Positions 8,927-16,999 of a DNA stretch of 55,570 nucleotides are shown here, piece by piece. The position numbers and the translations under genes are program-made. The notes beneath the pieces are model-generated. The model was not told the DNA's origin and did no database searches. It worked only from the letters and a program-made list of their open reading frames with translations. Source of the DNA: Hyphomicrobiales bacterium (lineage in GTDB: Bacteria; Pseudomonadota; Alphaproteobacteria; Rhizobiales; Devosiaceae); contig UCAU01000052.1 of NCBI GenBank assembly GCA_900470445.1, positions 1 through 55,570 on the forward strand. Reading direction: 5' to 3'. Numbering within the stretch: position 1 is the stretch's first letter; every line of letters begins with the position of its first letter.

Positions 8927-9508
8927 CTATGAACGAGTACGCCTCCCCAAATGCTTGCCGATGAGCAGCGACAGTGCCGAAACCAGGAAATAGATGGCGC
9001 CAAACGCGGCGTATCCGGCCACGACGGGCAGGACCGCCGGCACGGGCTGTTGCGCCTGGACGACGAAAAACGCGCCGGCAAGTGCCGATTGACCGCCGCT
9101 CAGGATCATTGCCCATTGCGCGCCTGACGATTTCCAGCGGCGGATGGCTGTGCCCAGTTGCAACAGGCCCGACAGGATTGCCCATGCGCCAAATACCGTC
9201 AGCACGGCGTTCAGCCCTGCCTGCAGGGCGATAAACACGGCCAGTGTGGTGACCAGACTGACGAAAACGTTGATCGCTTGCGTATTGTTTTGGAGTAGTC
9301 CGCCGTTGCGAGTGGCGTCCAAATAGTTGGCCGCTGCGTCCCAGAGCGGGTAAATTACCAGCAGGATGACGCCAAGAGCTGCATTGCTCTGCCCAAGCGT
9401 CAGGGCGAATGCTACCCAGACCACAGAGAATGCTGCACGGGAGATATAATAGGTGGCGAGCCAGCGGTCCTGAGCTGACCGGGCGGGTTTTTCGTCGATG
9501 GTGGGCAT
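8927..9508 (-). CDS. DUF308-like membrane protein
   Basis: The 193-residue protein has about six hydrophobic segments arranged in pairs, the pattern of DUF308/HdeD-type small membrane proteins, which are often linked with acid or other stress. It lies 62 bp downstream of the TetR gene on the same strand. A degenerate copy of the TetR palindrome lies just before its start, at the same distance as in the tetR gene itself, so it is probably a target of that repressor. Function is unknown. Confidence 0.7.
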   Translation of the reverse strand: MPTIDEKPARSAQDRWLATYYISRAAFSVVWVAFALTLGQSNAALGVILLVIYPLWDAAANYLDATRNGGLLQNNTQAINVFVSLVTTLAVFIALQAGLNAVLTVFGAWAILSGLLQLGTAIRRWKSSGAQWAMILSGGQSALAGAFFVVQAQQPVPAVLPVVAGYAAFGAIYFLVSALSLLIGKHLGRRTRS

Positions 9509-9514
9509 TTTGTT

Positions 9515-9532
9515 CTATCTACTAGTTGGAAG
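9515..9532 (-). promoter_or_regulatory. degenerate TetR-operator-like site before the DUF308 gene
   Basis: CTATCTACTAGTTGGAAG matches the palindrome at 10158-10175 at 12 of 18 positions. It occupies the same place relative to its gene, 7-24 nt before the start codon versus 9-26 nt. Confidence 0.4.
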
Positions 9533-9570
9533 GTCTGAGGGGGTGAAATGGACGTAGAGGTGAGATTTAT

Positions 9571-10149
9571 TTAGCTGGAGAGGCGGGCTCGCACCGAAGC
9601 GGTGATCATGCCAAACAGTTTTGGATTGCCATGGACTCGGGCCGATAACATCGCTCCGTGGACCGCAGCCATGAAGGCCTCCGCTTCGGTTTTGGGGGCG
9701 CTTTGAAGCTGAAAGATGCCCGACTTGGCGCCACGTTCCAAGGCCGACGCCAGCCATTCCGACAAGGTCTCGAAATGAAGGCGCACTTCATTGGCGACTG
9801 CTGCGGGTAGGGCGGGCAACTCGCTGGCCAGAAGCGCGCATATGCAGAATGGCGCGCTTGCGTCGACAATGCACTTTTCCCAATAGGCGATGTAATTCGA
9901 AAGCTGCTCGCCCGGGTCCTTGGCCGTTCGTTCAAGCGTGGCAAATCCGGTTCGCGCGTCCTCGCGGTAGCGAAGCACCAGAGTGCGCACCAGGTCGACC
10001 TTACTGGGAAAGTGATGGTGAATACTGGCTTTGCGGATGCCGACAATTTCGGCGATATCCGCATAGCTGAACCCGTTATATCCCCCCGCGACGATCAGCG
10101 GCCGGGCAGCGGCAAGGATATCGTCGGAGGTCGAGGAAAGATTGGTCAT
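9571..10149 (-). CDS. TetR/AcrR-family transcriptional regulator
   Basis: The 192-residue protein has an N-terminal TetR helix-turn-helix (residues 8-54; YADIAEIVGIRKASIHHHFPSKVDL) and an all-helical ligand domain with two close Cys residues (FCICALLASE). A perfect palindrome lies just upstream of its start, so autorepression is likely. It precedes the DUF308 gene on the same strand and is divergent from the manganese catalase operon. The inducer is unknown. Confidence 0.88.
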   Translation of the reverse strand: MTNLSSTSDDILAAARPLIVAGGYNGFSYADIAEIVGIRKASIHHHFPSKVDLVRTLVLRYREDARTGFATLERTAKDPGEQLSNYIAYWEKCIVDASAPFCICALLASELPALPAAVANEVRLHFETLSEWLASALERGAKSGIFQLQSAPKTEAEAFMAAVHGAMLSARVHGNPKLFGMITASVRARLSS

Positions 10150-10157
10150 AAACTCAC

Positions 10158-10175
10158 CTACCTATTGATAGGTAG
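10158..10175. promoter_or_regulatory. TetR operator palindrome
   Basis: CTACCTAT-TG-ATAGGTAG is a perfect 8-bp inverted repeat with a 2-bp centre. It starts 9 bp upstream of the TetR start codon, in the region shared with the divergent catalase operon. Confidence 0.75.
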
Positions 10176-10251
10176 AATGTCAAGCGGCCTTGCTTGGAGA
10201 GGCGGATAGCAGGCCAGAGTTCACCTAAGCAGTGCAAGTTCTGCCGCTTAA

Positions 10252-10267
10252 CCCACGTTAGCGTGGG
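10252..10267. promoter_or_regulatory. inverted repeat upstream of the manganese catalase gene
   Basis: CCCACG-TTAG-CGTGGG is a perfect 6-bp inverted repeat 55 bp before the catalase start codon. It could be an operator or a leader hairpin; nothing in the sequence decides between them. Confidence 0.35.
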
Positions 10268-10321
10268 ATCGAACTGTCAGGGCCTTCCGTTGCGGGCAAG
10301 CACCAAACGGAGAGCCAAATC

Positions 10322-11248
10322 ATGTTCATGCGTGTCGATCGACTGATCACCGAACTGCCGCCGCCGGCTGCCGCAGACCCCAATGCGGCCGCAGCGCTGC
10401 AGGAGCTACTCGGCGGCAAATATGGCGAGATGTCCACGCTCGGAAACTACATGTTCCAGAGCTTCAATTTTCGCTCCAAGGACAAGCTGCGGCCGTTCTA
10501 TAGCCTTGTCGCCTCCATCACGGCCGAAGAGCTGGCGCATGTGGAATTGGTGAGCAATGGCGTCGCCATGCTGAACAATGGCCCCGACAAGCCCCAGGGC
10601 GACAAGGGCGATGGCGGCGATATCTCCAAGACGCCGTTCGAGGCGATGCAGGACATTCGTCTTGCCTCAGCCTTCCTGTCCAATGGGGGTGGCTCAACGC
10701 CGGTGAATGCCAATGGCGTGTCGTGGAACAACGACTTCGTCACCACGACGGGTAATCTGATTTTCGACTTGCTGCACAATTTCCATCTCGAATGCGGCGC
10801 ACGCCTGCACAAGCTGCGGGTTTACGAGACGGTCAGCGATCCGACCGGACGCGAAGTGTGCGGCTATCTGCTGGTGCGCGGCTCGGTGCATGCCCATTCC
10901 TATGCTTTGGCACTGAAGAAGCTGACCGGCGTGGATATCGAGAAGATGCTGCCAACGCCCAACATTCCGCTCTCCAACATTCCTGAATGTCAGAAATATC
11001 TGGATGAGGGCTCGCATCGCCGCCTCTACACCTGGAGCCAGGGCGACTACCAGGAAATCTCCGGCATCTGGTCCAATGACGAAGTCGCGCTGCCCGACGA
11101 TCCGCCGGGACCGCTCGAAGTTGTCGAGGGCATGCCCGACGGCGGCAAGATCCAGCAATTGGTCGGCATCCCCTCGGCCTTCACGCCGGACTATGCGCCC
11201 GAGGAAATGTTCGAGATCGCCGCCAAACTTTACCAAGCCTCACGCTAA
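10322..11248 (+). CDS. manganese catalase family protein
   Basis: The 308-residue ferritin-like protein has the expected dinuclear metal ligands: a Glu in LQELLGGKYGEMS, the ExxH of ITAEELAHVELV, a Glu in FHLECGARLHKL and a His in VRGSVHAHSYAL. Manganese catalases split hydrogen peroxide without haem. GGAGAG stands 8 nt before the ATG. A YciF-type ferritin-like gene follows after 13 bp, so the two form a peroxide or general-stress operon. The TetR gene is divergent and may contribute to control. I looked for an EcfG-type promoter here and did not find one with correct spacing. Confidence 0.88.
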   Translation: MFMRVDRLITELPPPAAADPNAAAALQELLGGKYGEMSTLGNYMFQSFNFRSKDKLRPFYSLVASITAEELAHVELVSNGVAMLNNGPDKPQGDKGDGGDISKTPFEAMQDIRLASAFLSNGGGSTPVNANGVSWNNDFVTTTGNLIFDLLHNFHLECGARLHKLRVYETVSDPTGREVCGYLLVRGSVHAHSYALALKKLTGVDIEKMLPTPNIPLSNIPECQKYLDEGSHRRLYTWSQGDYQEISGIWSNDEVALPDDPPGPLEVVEGMPDGGKIQQLVGIPSAFTPDYAPEEMFEIAAKLYQASR

Positions 11249-11261
11249 ACCGGAGCAGACC

Positions 11262-11768
11262 ATGACTGACACTCGCGATATCTTCATCACCGGCTTGCGC
11301 AATGCCCATGCCATGGAAAACCAGGCGCTGGCGATCATGAAACCGCAGGCCGAACGCATCGAGAACTACCCCGAGGTGGCGCGCCGCCTGGAAGAGCATA
11401 TTGGAGAAACCGAAGGCCAGATCGAACGGTTGGAACGCATCCTCGATACGTTGGGTGAAAAGCGGTCCTCGCTCAAGGACATGGCATTGTCGGTGGGCGG
11501 GGCCATGGCGGCTATCGGTCACTCGGTGGCGCCCGATGAAATCGTCAAGAACAGCTTTGCCAATTTTGCCTTCGAGAATTACGAAATCGCCGCCTACAAG
11601 TCCCTGCTCGCCTTGGCGCAGCAGGCCGGCGATGCTGGATCGGTGCAGCTTCTGGAAGCCAACCTGGCCGAGGAGCAGGCGATGGCGGAGTGGCTGGATG
11701 ACAATATCGAGGCGGTGACGCTGCAATATGCCGCGCTGCGGGAAAGTGGCGAAGCAGCAAAGCGCTAG
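11262..11768 (+). CDS. YciE/YciF family ferritin-like stress protein (DUF892)
   Basis: The 168-residue four-helix protein starts with the family pattern DIFITGLRNAHAMENQALAIMK and contains HIGETEGQIERLERIL and NFAFENYEIAAYKSLL, whose Glu and His residues are the likely di-iron ligands. Family members act in oxidative and general stress, though the exact reaction is not settled. The ATG at 11262 fits the conserved N-terminus. It is co-transcribed with the manganese catalase gene 13 bp upstream and converges with the XRE regulator gene. Confidence 0.85.
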   Translation: MTDTRDIFITGLRNAHAMENQALAIMKPQAERIENYPEVARRLEEHIGETEGQIERLERILDTLGEKRSSLKDMALSVGGAMAAIGHSVAPDEIVKNSFANFAFENYEIAAYKSLLALAQQAGDAGSVQLLEANLAEEQAMAEWLDDNIEAVTLQYAALRESGEAAKR

Positions 11769-11786
11769 CGCGAAGCGCCGGCCGGG

Positions 11787-12632
11787 CTACGAACGGGTGG
11801 CCTCATTATCGAGCGCGGCGATGAGCGACCTCACCAGGTCCGCATCGCGGCTCGAGGCCGGATGATAGATCACCATGCCAAGCTCGGGACGCCCGTCAAT
11901 GGCGAAGCCTGAAAATTCAAGCTCCAGCAGGCCGACCCCGGGATGGTGGATGCGCTTGATGCCTTCATGCTTGGTGGCGACCTCATTGTCGCGCCAGAGC
12001 CGGTCGAATTCCGGGCTTGTTCGGGACAGCTCGTCTACCAGCACCATGCTCTCCTCGGTGGCGCCGGCCCGCGCCACGTCCGCGCGGAACGAGCCTACCA
12101 CATAGCGGGCAACGCTTTCCCAATCCTCCTGTTTGGCTCGAACACGTGAATCGGCGAACATGAGCCGAAGGATGTTCCGCTGCTGCCGCGGAAGCTTGCT
12201 GTAATCGGTCAGTACCGCCGCCGCCGCCCGGTTCCAGGCCACGACATCCCAGGTGGCTGTCTTGATGATGGCCGGGCTGTTGCCGAGGGCGTCCAGCACG
12301 CGTTGCAGTCTGGGCGTCACGCCGTCGATTGCCTTGTAGCGCACCTCCGGCGGCCGGCCGAGACCGAGCAGGAAAAGATGCTCCCGTTCGGGCTCGGTGA
12401 GCATAAGGCCCTTTGCTATGCGATCGAGCACATCGGCCGAGGGGGCGCCACCACGGCCCTGTTCCAGCCAGGTATACCAGGTCGGACTGATATTGGCGCG
12501 TTGCGCGACTTCCTCGCGGCGCAATCCCGCGGTTCGGCGACGCCCGCCGATGAAGCCCAGCGCCGCTGGATCGAGCCGGGTGCGGCGATCCCGCAGGTAA
12601 GTTCCCAAGACGTTGGTGGTGGGAGCGGTCAT
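11787..12632 (-). CDS. XRE-family regulator with MmyB-like ligand domain
   Basis: The 281-residue protein has an N-terminal XRE helix-turn-helix (about residues 10-80; RRTAGLRREEVAQRANISPTW and the WLEQGRGG motif) followed by an MmyB-like PAS-type ligand domain that contains TWDVVAWNRAA and ends with IYHPASSRDADLV. These regulators often sit divergently from a dehydrogenase they control, and this one is divergent from an SDR gene at 12731. A short inverted repeat lies between them. The ligand is unknown; MmyB-type domains have been linked with fatty-acid-like ligands. Confidence 0.88.
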   Translation of the reverse strand: MTAPTTNVLGTYLRDRRTRLDPAALGFIGGRRRTAGLRREEVAQRANISPTWYTWLEQGRGGAPSADVLDRIAKGLMLTEPEREHLFLLGLGRPPEVRYKAIDGVTPRLQRVLDALGNSPAIIKTATWDVVAWNRAAAAVLTDYSKLPRQQRNILRLMFADSRVRAKQEDWESVARYVVGSFRADVARAGATEESMVLVDELSRTSPEFDRLWRDNEVATKHEGIKRIHHPGVGLLELEFSGFAIDGRPELGMVIYHPASSRDADLVRSLIAALDNEATRS

Positions 12633-12660
12633 GACGAGCCAGTTGGTTTTTATACTATGA

Positions 12661-12676
12661 TAAAGTCACTACTTTA
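12661..12676. promoter_or_regulatory. inverted repeat between the XRE and SDR genes
   Basis: TAAAGT-CACT-ACTTTA has 6-bp arms and lies in the 98-bp divergent region, 29 bp from the XRE start codon and 55 bp from the SDR start. It is the best operator candidate for the XRE protein. Confidence 0.45.
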
Positions 12677-12730
12677 ACAGGAAGAGATATAGGTCCATCT
12701 GGCAGGCCGAACAACCAGAAAGGTGCTGCC

Positions 12731-13630
12731 ATGCGTGTTTTCCTGACCGGCGCGACCGGCTTTATCGGCTCGAAAATCGTGCCCGAACTTATCAATGCCG
12801 GCCATGGGGTTTTAGGGCTAACCCGATCGGACGATGGGGCGGCGGCGCTGGTCCGGGCCGGCGCCGAGGTCTATCGCGGCAGTTTGGAGGATCCCGAGAC
12901 CCTCGCGCGTGGTGCATCACAGGCAGATGCCGTCATCCACACCGCTTTCGATCACGACTTCACCAATTTCGTCGCCAATTGCGAAAAGGACCGGCGCGTG
13001 ATCGAGGCGATCGGCGGCGCGCTCGCCGGATCGAACAAGCCATTCCTGATCACATCCGGCTCGGGGATGGGGAGCGGAGCGCCTGGTGAGCCGGCGCTGG
13101 AACGGCAGTTCGACCGCAACAATCCAAATCCGCGAAAGCTGTCCGAACTGGCCGGGGAAGCGGTGGCGGCCAAGGGCGTGAGCCTTGCTGTGGTGCGCCT
13201 GCCACAGGTGCATGACACCCAAAAGCAGGGGCTGATCAGCCCGATGATCGAGATTGCCCGGGCCCGCGGTTTTGCGGCCTATGTCGGCGATGGCATGGAG
13301 CGCTGGGCCGCAGCCCATGTCTCCGACGTCGCCCGCCTGTACCGCCTGGCACTTGAAAAGCACGAGGCTGGAGCGCGCTATCATGCCGTTGCCGAGGAGG
13401 GCGTCTCAATGCGCCAGGTTGCCGAGGCGGTGGGCCTGGGCCTGGGTATTCCCGTGCGTTCCCTCTCCATGGAGCAGGTTGCCGACTACTATGGACCATT
13501 GGCGCATTTTGCCACTCTGGACATGCCGGCATCGAGCGACTGGACGCGCAACACGCTTGGTTGGAACCCAACCGGCCCGAGCCTCCTCGCGGATTTGCAG
13601 CATATGAACTACACCGCCGCCGCGCACTGA
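12731..13630 (+). CDS. NAD(P)-dependent SDR-family oxidoreductase (atypical)
   Basis: The 299-residue protein starts with a Rossmann motif (GATGFIGSK, residues 7-15) and has the extended-SDR layout, with VIHTAFDHDF in place of the usual middle motif. The catalytic YxxxK is not visible: the expected place reads NPNPRKLSELAGE. That puts it among atypical SDRs. It is divergent from the MmyB-type XRE regulator, a common pairing, and is probably induced through it. The substrate is unknown. Confidence 0.85.
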   Translation: MRVFLTGATGFIGSKIVPELINAGHGVLGLTRSDDGAAALVRAGAEVYRGSLEDPETLARGASQADAVIHTAFDHDFTNFVANCEKDRRVIEAIGGALAGSNKPFLITSGSGMGSGAPGEPALERQFDRNNPNPRKLSELAGEAVAAKGVSLAVVRLPQVHDTQKQGLISPMIEIARARGFAAYVGDGMERWAAAHVSDVARLYRLALEKHEAGARYHAVAEEGVSMRQVAEAVGLGLGIPVRSLSMEQVADYYGPLAHFATLDMPASSDWTRNTLGWNPTGPSLLADLQHMNYTAAAH

Positions 13631-13691
13631 TCGCCTGGCGCGCGCGACCTGGCGTCCGACCCTGGAGGGTTGCAATTCTGGAGGGAGAGTT

Positions 13692-13709
13692 TATCTAGTG
13701 CGCTAGATA
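13692..13709. promoter_or_regulatory. MarR operator palindrome
   Basis: TATCTAG-TGCG-CTAGATA is a perfect 7-bp inverted repeat of the size bound by MarR dimers. It ends 38 bp before the start codon of the MarR gene, which fits autorepression of the MarR/oxidoreductase unit. Confidence 0.7.
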
Positions 13710-13747
13710 CTGGTTTAATAGTGAACCTGATCTGTCGCGAGGATACG

Positions 13748-14188
13748 ATGACACCTCAGAAAAGCGCCTCGCATCAGGTTCGGACGCAAATCTCGTTCGC
13801 GGTCTACGGCGCGGCGGGTCGAATGGCGCGCATGCACAAGCCGTTCCTTGATCCGCTGGGCCTGACCTTTCCCCAATATCTGGTGATGCTGGAGCTTTAC
13901 GCGGCGGCGCCCCGATCGGTGGGTGAGCTCGGAAACGCCTTGGGGATGGATACCGGCACGATCACGCCGCTGCTCAAGCGGCTCGAGACCAGCGGGATGG
14001 TGACGCGGATGCGTGACCCCGAGGATGAACGCCGTGTGCTGGTCGATCTGTCGCCCGCCGGCCGCAGCATCAAGGATGAGGTCTGGAGCATTTCCGACAA
14101 GATCAAGAGTGCCTGTCGCATGACCGAGGACGATCTGGTCGCGCTGCGGGACACTCTGCATGACTTCGCTCACCCCGCCAAACCCTGA
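13748..14188 (+). CDS. MarR-family regulator, OhrR-like but lacking the usual sensing Cys
   Basis: The 146-residue protein resembles the peroxide sensor OhrR across the DNA-binding domain (DPLGLTFPQYLVMLELY, TGTITPLLKRLETSGMVTR, DERRVLV). In OhrR the N-terminal reactive Cys lies in a CFALY segment; here the same place reads ISFAVY, with Ser16. One Cys remains near the C-terminus (KSACRM). It may therefore sense by another route. The ATG at 13748 matches the family start. It is followed after 16 bp by the NADP-binding oxidoreductase, and a palindrome precedes it. No ohr gene is present. Confidence 0.85.
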   Translation: MTPQKSASHQVRTQISFAVYGAAGRMARMHKPFLDPLGLTFPQYLVMLELYAAAPRSVGELGNALGMDTGTITPLLKRLETSGMVTRMRDPEDERRVLVDLSPAGRSIKDEVWSISDKIKSACRMTEDDLVALRDTLHDFAHPAKP

Positions 14189-14204
14189 AAGTAAAGGCAT
14201 AAGC

Positions 14205-14939
14205 ATGAAAATCGCAGTCATTGGCGCCGGCAATATCGGCGCGCAGGTCGCCAAGAAGCTGGACGCCGCCGGCCACCAGGTGAAACTGTCCAATTCACGT
14301 GGTCCCGAAAGCCTTGCCGAAACGGTGGCTGGCACCGGCATCGAGGCCGCTGAGAAAGAGGCGGCCGTGCAGGATGCCGACGTGGTGATCCTCTCGGTGC
14401 CCTTCGCCAGGAATCCGGACCTGGCATCGATTGTCGCCGGCGCCCCTGCGAGGGCGATCGTGGTCGACACCTCCAACTATTATCCCGCCCGTGACGGCAA
14501 GATTTCCGAGGTGGAGAGCGGCAAGCCGGAGACCGTTTGGGTCAGCGAACAAGTGGGGCGCCCCCTGGTCAAGGCCTGGAATGCGCTACTGACGCAGACA
14601 TTGGCCGAGGCGGGTTCGGCGCCCGGCACGCCAAATCGCATTGCCATCCCGATTGCGGGTGATGACACGGCGGCTAAGGCCCTTGTCGCCGATCTGGTGA
14701 GCATTACTGGCTTCGATATTGTGGATGCCGGCAGCCTTGAGGAGTCCTGGCGGCTGCAGCCGGGCACTCCGGCCTATTGCACCGAGCTGACTGCCACCGA
14801 GCTCAAAGCGGCGCTTGCCGCGGCCGACAAGGGGCGTGCTGCATCGAACCGCGACGCCATCATGGCATCGTTTTCCAAGCCGGGTGCACAATTCACCCGC
14901 GCCGGCGCAGTCGCAACCAATCGGTCGCTCACTGCCTGA
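14205..14939 (+). CDS. NAD(P)-binding oxidoreductase, F420H2:NADP oxidoreductase-like fold
   Basis: The 244-residue protein begins MKIAVIGAGNIG and has a second signature, NSRGPESL, in the NADP-ribose-binding region, followed by ADVVILSVPF. This is the Rossmann domain found in F420-dependent NADP reductase-like and proC-like proteins. The C-terminal part is helical. AAAGG precedes the ATG. It is in an operon with the MarR regulator and is probably derepressed by the same signal. The substrate is not known, and there is no F420 biosynthesis nearby. Confidence 0.82.
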   Translation: MKIAVIGAGNIGAQVAKKLDAAGHQVKLSNSRGPESLAETVAGTGIEAAEKEAAVQDADVVILSVPFARNPDLASIVAGAPARAIVVDTSNYYPARDGKISEVESGKPETVWVSEQVGRPLVKAWNALLTQTLAEAGSAPGTPNRIAIPIAGDDTAAKALVADLVSITGFDIVDAGSLEESWRLQPGTPAYCTELTATELKAALAAADKGRAASNRDAIMASFSKPGAQFTRAGAVATNRSLTA

Positions 14940-15034
14940 AGATATTGGCCGCGGCAATAGCCGAAAACGCGAATGGGCAGCGGGTTTATACCACTGCCCA
15001 TGCAGTTGAATTTTGTTGTTAGATACGGGGTTTC

Positions 15035-15065
15035 GCGGCGCCGGATGGACAGCCATCCGCGCCGC
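15035..15065. terminator. strong hairpin between convergent genes
   Basis: GCGGCGC and GGATGG pair with CCATCC and GCGCCGC around a 4-nt loop with one bulged C. It lies between the oxidoreductase stop and the outer-membrane protein stop on the opposite strand. There is no U-run, so termination is inferred from position only. Confidence 0.45.
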
Positions 15066-15073
15066 TACGCCAG

Positions 15074-15757
15074 CTAGAACTTGTAGTTGATGCCGGCGCG
15101 GACGACGCTGAAGCGTTGGGTGGCGTCGATGCTGCCGCCGGGCAGGCCGCCATAGGTCTGGGTGCCCAGATCGACATAGAGATATTCGGCCTTGACGGTG
15201 ATGTTTTCGGTGGCGGCGGCTTCAAGGCCCACGCCAGCCGTCCAGCCTAGGTGGTTCTTGCTCTGGCTGGTGATCACGTCGGCGGGGTTGGTCACGCTGG
15301 CCGTGCCGCGGCCCCAGGCGACGCCGAGGGTTGCATAGGGCATGACCTGGCCGAACACCATGCCGGCGCGGCCGCGCAGCGTGCCATAGGCGTCGAGGCC
15401 GACCTTGGACGTGCCGATGCCGGCGAGGTCTTCTTCATGGCCGATGCTGGTCCAGTTGAGGTCGGCTTCGCCGCCCAGCACGAAGCCGCCCATGTCCATA
15501 TTGTAGCCGACCTGGCCGCCCAGATTCCAGCCATTGGACTTGTTCTCGGTTTCCACGCCGCCGCCGGTGGGCTTGCGGGTCAGCTCGCCCCAGGCATAGC
15601 CGGCATTCACGCCGGCGTAAAAGCCGCTCCAGGTCGTGGCGGGCGCATAGAAGGAGCCGCCGCCGCTATTATTGCCGCCATTCCAGCCAAGATCGGCGGC
15701 GAATGCCGGAGTGGTGACTAGCAGTGCGGTGGCAAGCGCAAGGGCCTGGCGATTCAT
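15074..15757 (-). CDS. outer-membrane beta-barrel protein, Omp25/Omp31 family
   Basis: The 227-residue precursor has a signal peptide (MNRQALALATALLVTTPAFA, cleaved before ADL). The mature part begins with WSGFYAGVNAGYAWG, the hallmark of the Omp25/31 porin-like barrels of Hyphomicrobiales, and ends with alternating strands and a C-terminal aromatic residue (VRAGINYKF). It would fold as an eight-stranded barrel in the outer membrane. The upstream frame to 15976 is open but not coding. It is monocistronic. Confidence 0.88.
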   Translation of the reverse strand: MNRQALALATALLVTTPAFAADLGWNGGNNSGGGSFYAPATTWSGFYAGVNAGYAWGELTRKPTGGGVETENKSNGWNLGGQVGYNMDMGGFVLGGEADLNWTSIGHEEDLAGIGTSKVGLDAYGTLRGRAGMVFGQVMPYATLGVAWGRGTASVTNPADVITSQSKNHLGWTAGVGLEAAATENITVKAEYLYVDLGTQTYGGLPGGSIDATQRFSVVRAGINYKF

Positions 15758-15983
15758 GGTCGTCCTCGTCGGTCGGAAAATATGGGTATTGGTTTTCCGT
15801 AAAATGCGACGGAATAAATTAACGCTGCGGTAAGGAACGTGGTTAACGCGGCCCGGTAGCGTGCTGGCGGCGTTCACTTTTTCGCGGGAACGGGGCGGGC
15901 GTTGCGTGGGCGGACGAAAATCGTGGAGGCGGCAGCGACGCTGTTGCGGAGCAGGACGAGCTGCGCTAGAGAGCATGACTTGT

Positions 15984-16067
15984 GCCCCTCTGGCGGAATG
16001 GTAGACGCAGAGGACTCAAAATCCTCCGCCGCAAGGCGTGCCGGTTCGAGTCCGGCGGGGGGCACCA
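15984..16067 (+). tRNA. tRNA-Leu (anticodon CAA)
   Basis: The acceptor GCCCCTC pairs with GGGGGGC, the anticodon stem-loop is GAGGA-CTCAAAA-TCCTC with CAA as anticodon, a type-II variable arm follows, and the T arm contains GGTTCGAGTCC. CCA is encoded. It reads codon UUG. Confidence 0.95.
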
Positions 16068-16099
16068 ATCCCGGTAGATTTGAGTTTGCCTCGCGCGCT

Positions 16100-16972
16100 T
16101 TATGCGCCGTGTTGCCGCACGAAGCGATCCATCAAGTCGGCGCAGAGATCGGCATGGGTTTCCAGCAGCAGGTGTGGGCCATCCAGGATGTGCGCTTCGA
16201 GGCGTGGCAGATCCTCGAGCCAGGAGCGGGTTTCTTCCAGCTCGAAATAGGGATCGTGCCGGCCCCAGAGCAGCAAAGCCGGGGGCTGGCGGTTTTTGAG
16301 ATAAGCGGCGATCTGGTCGAACCGCGCGACATGGTGCTGGTAATCCCGCACCAAAGCGCGTTGCAGTTCGAGCCGACCGGGTAGGGACATCACGCGCCAG
16401 TCTTCTTCCCAATCTTTGGGATTCATGCGAGCGGCAATGTCGTCGGGCACGCCGCTGACATATTGGGCGCGTGTTCCCTCCGCAGTGAGATGCGCGTAGG
16501 CGGCCGCGGTGTTTTCGGCGTCGGGGCTTTTCCAGAAGGCTCGCACCTGCGCCCAAGTCGGACCCATGCCGCTTTCATGGGCATTGGCATTCTGGATGAT
16601 CAGGCCCAGCACCTGATCGGGCCGGCGCATGGCGATGTGCAGGGCGGCGGGCGCGCCGTAATCATGCAGGTAAATGAACATCCTGGTGATGCCGAGATGA
16701 TCCAGCAGGCCCTCGATCAGATCGGCGAACCGCGCGAAAGTGGCGGGCTCGATGACATCGGACGCGCCATAGCCCGGCAGGTCGGGCGCGATGACGCGAC
16801 ATGATTGGGCAAGGGTGGGGATGATCGGCTGGAACATGCGCGAGGAATTGGGCATGCCGTGCAGCAGCAGGAGACCCGGTGCCGCAGCGTCGCCAGCAAG
16901 CGTGACGTGAAGCGAGACGCCGTCGATGGCGATGTCCTGCTCGGTGAATTTGGAGTTGTCGCTGTTTGGCAT
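16100..16972 (-). CDS. alpha/beta hydrolase, epoxide hydrolase/haloalkane dehalogenase-like
   Basis: The 290-residue protein has the oxyanion HGMPNSS region near residue 39 and the nucleophile elbow YLHDYGAP with Asp104, not Ser, as nucleophile. An Asp nucleophile is typical of epoxide hydrolases and haloalkane dehalogenases. LLLWGRHDPYF gives the acid region, and a His in the final LDGPHLLLETHADL segment completes the triad. It is cytosolic. The stress-protein gene lies 27 bp upstream on the same strand, so the two may be co-transcribed from the EcfG-type promoter. The substrate is unknown. Confidence 0.83.
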   Translation of the reverse strand: MPNSDNSKFTEQDIAIDGVSLHVTLAGDAAAPGLLLLHGMPNSSRMFQPIIPTLAQSCRVIAPDLPGYGASDVIEPATFARFADLIEGLLDHLGITRMFIYLHDYGAPAALHIAMRRPDQVLGLIIQNANAHESGMGPTWAQVRAFWKSPDAENTAAAYAHLTAEGTRAQYVSGVPDDIAARMNPKDWEEDWRVMSLPGRLELQRALVRDYQHHVARFDQIAAYLKNRQPPALLLWGRHDPYFELEETRSWLEDLPRLEAHILDGPHLLLETHADLCADLMDRFVRQHGA

Positions 16973-16999
16973 GACTGCCTCCCGTGGCGATTTGTCCGG

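Noticed and set aside
10264..10300. EcfG promoter upstream of the manganese catalase
   Set aside because: A CGAAC string is followed by CGTT after only 13 nt, which is too short, and the first base of the -35 element differs.
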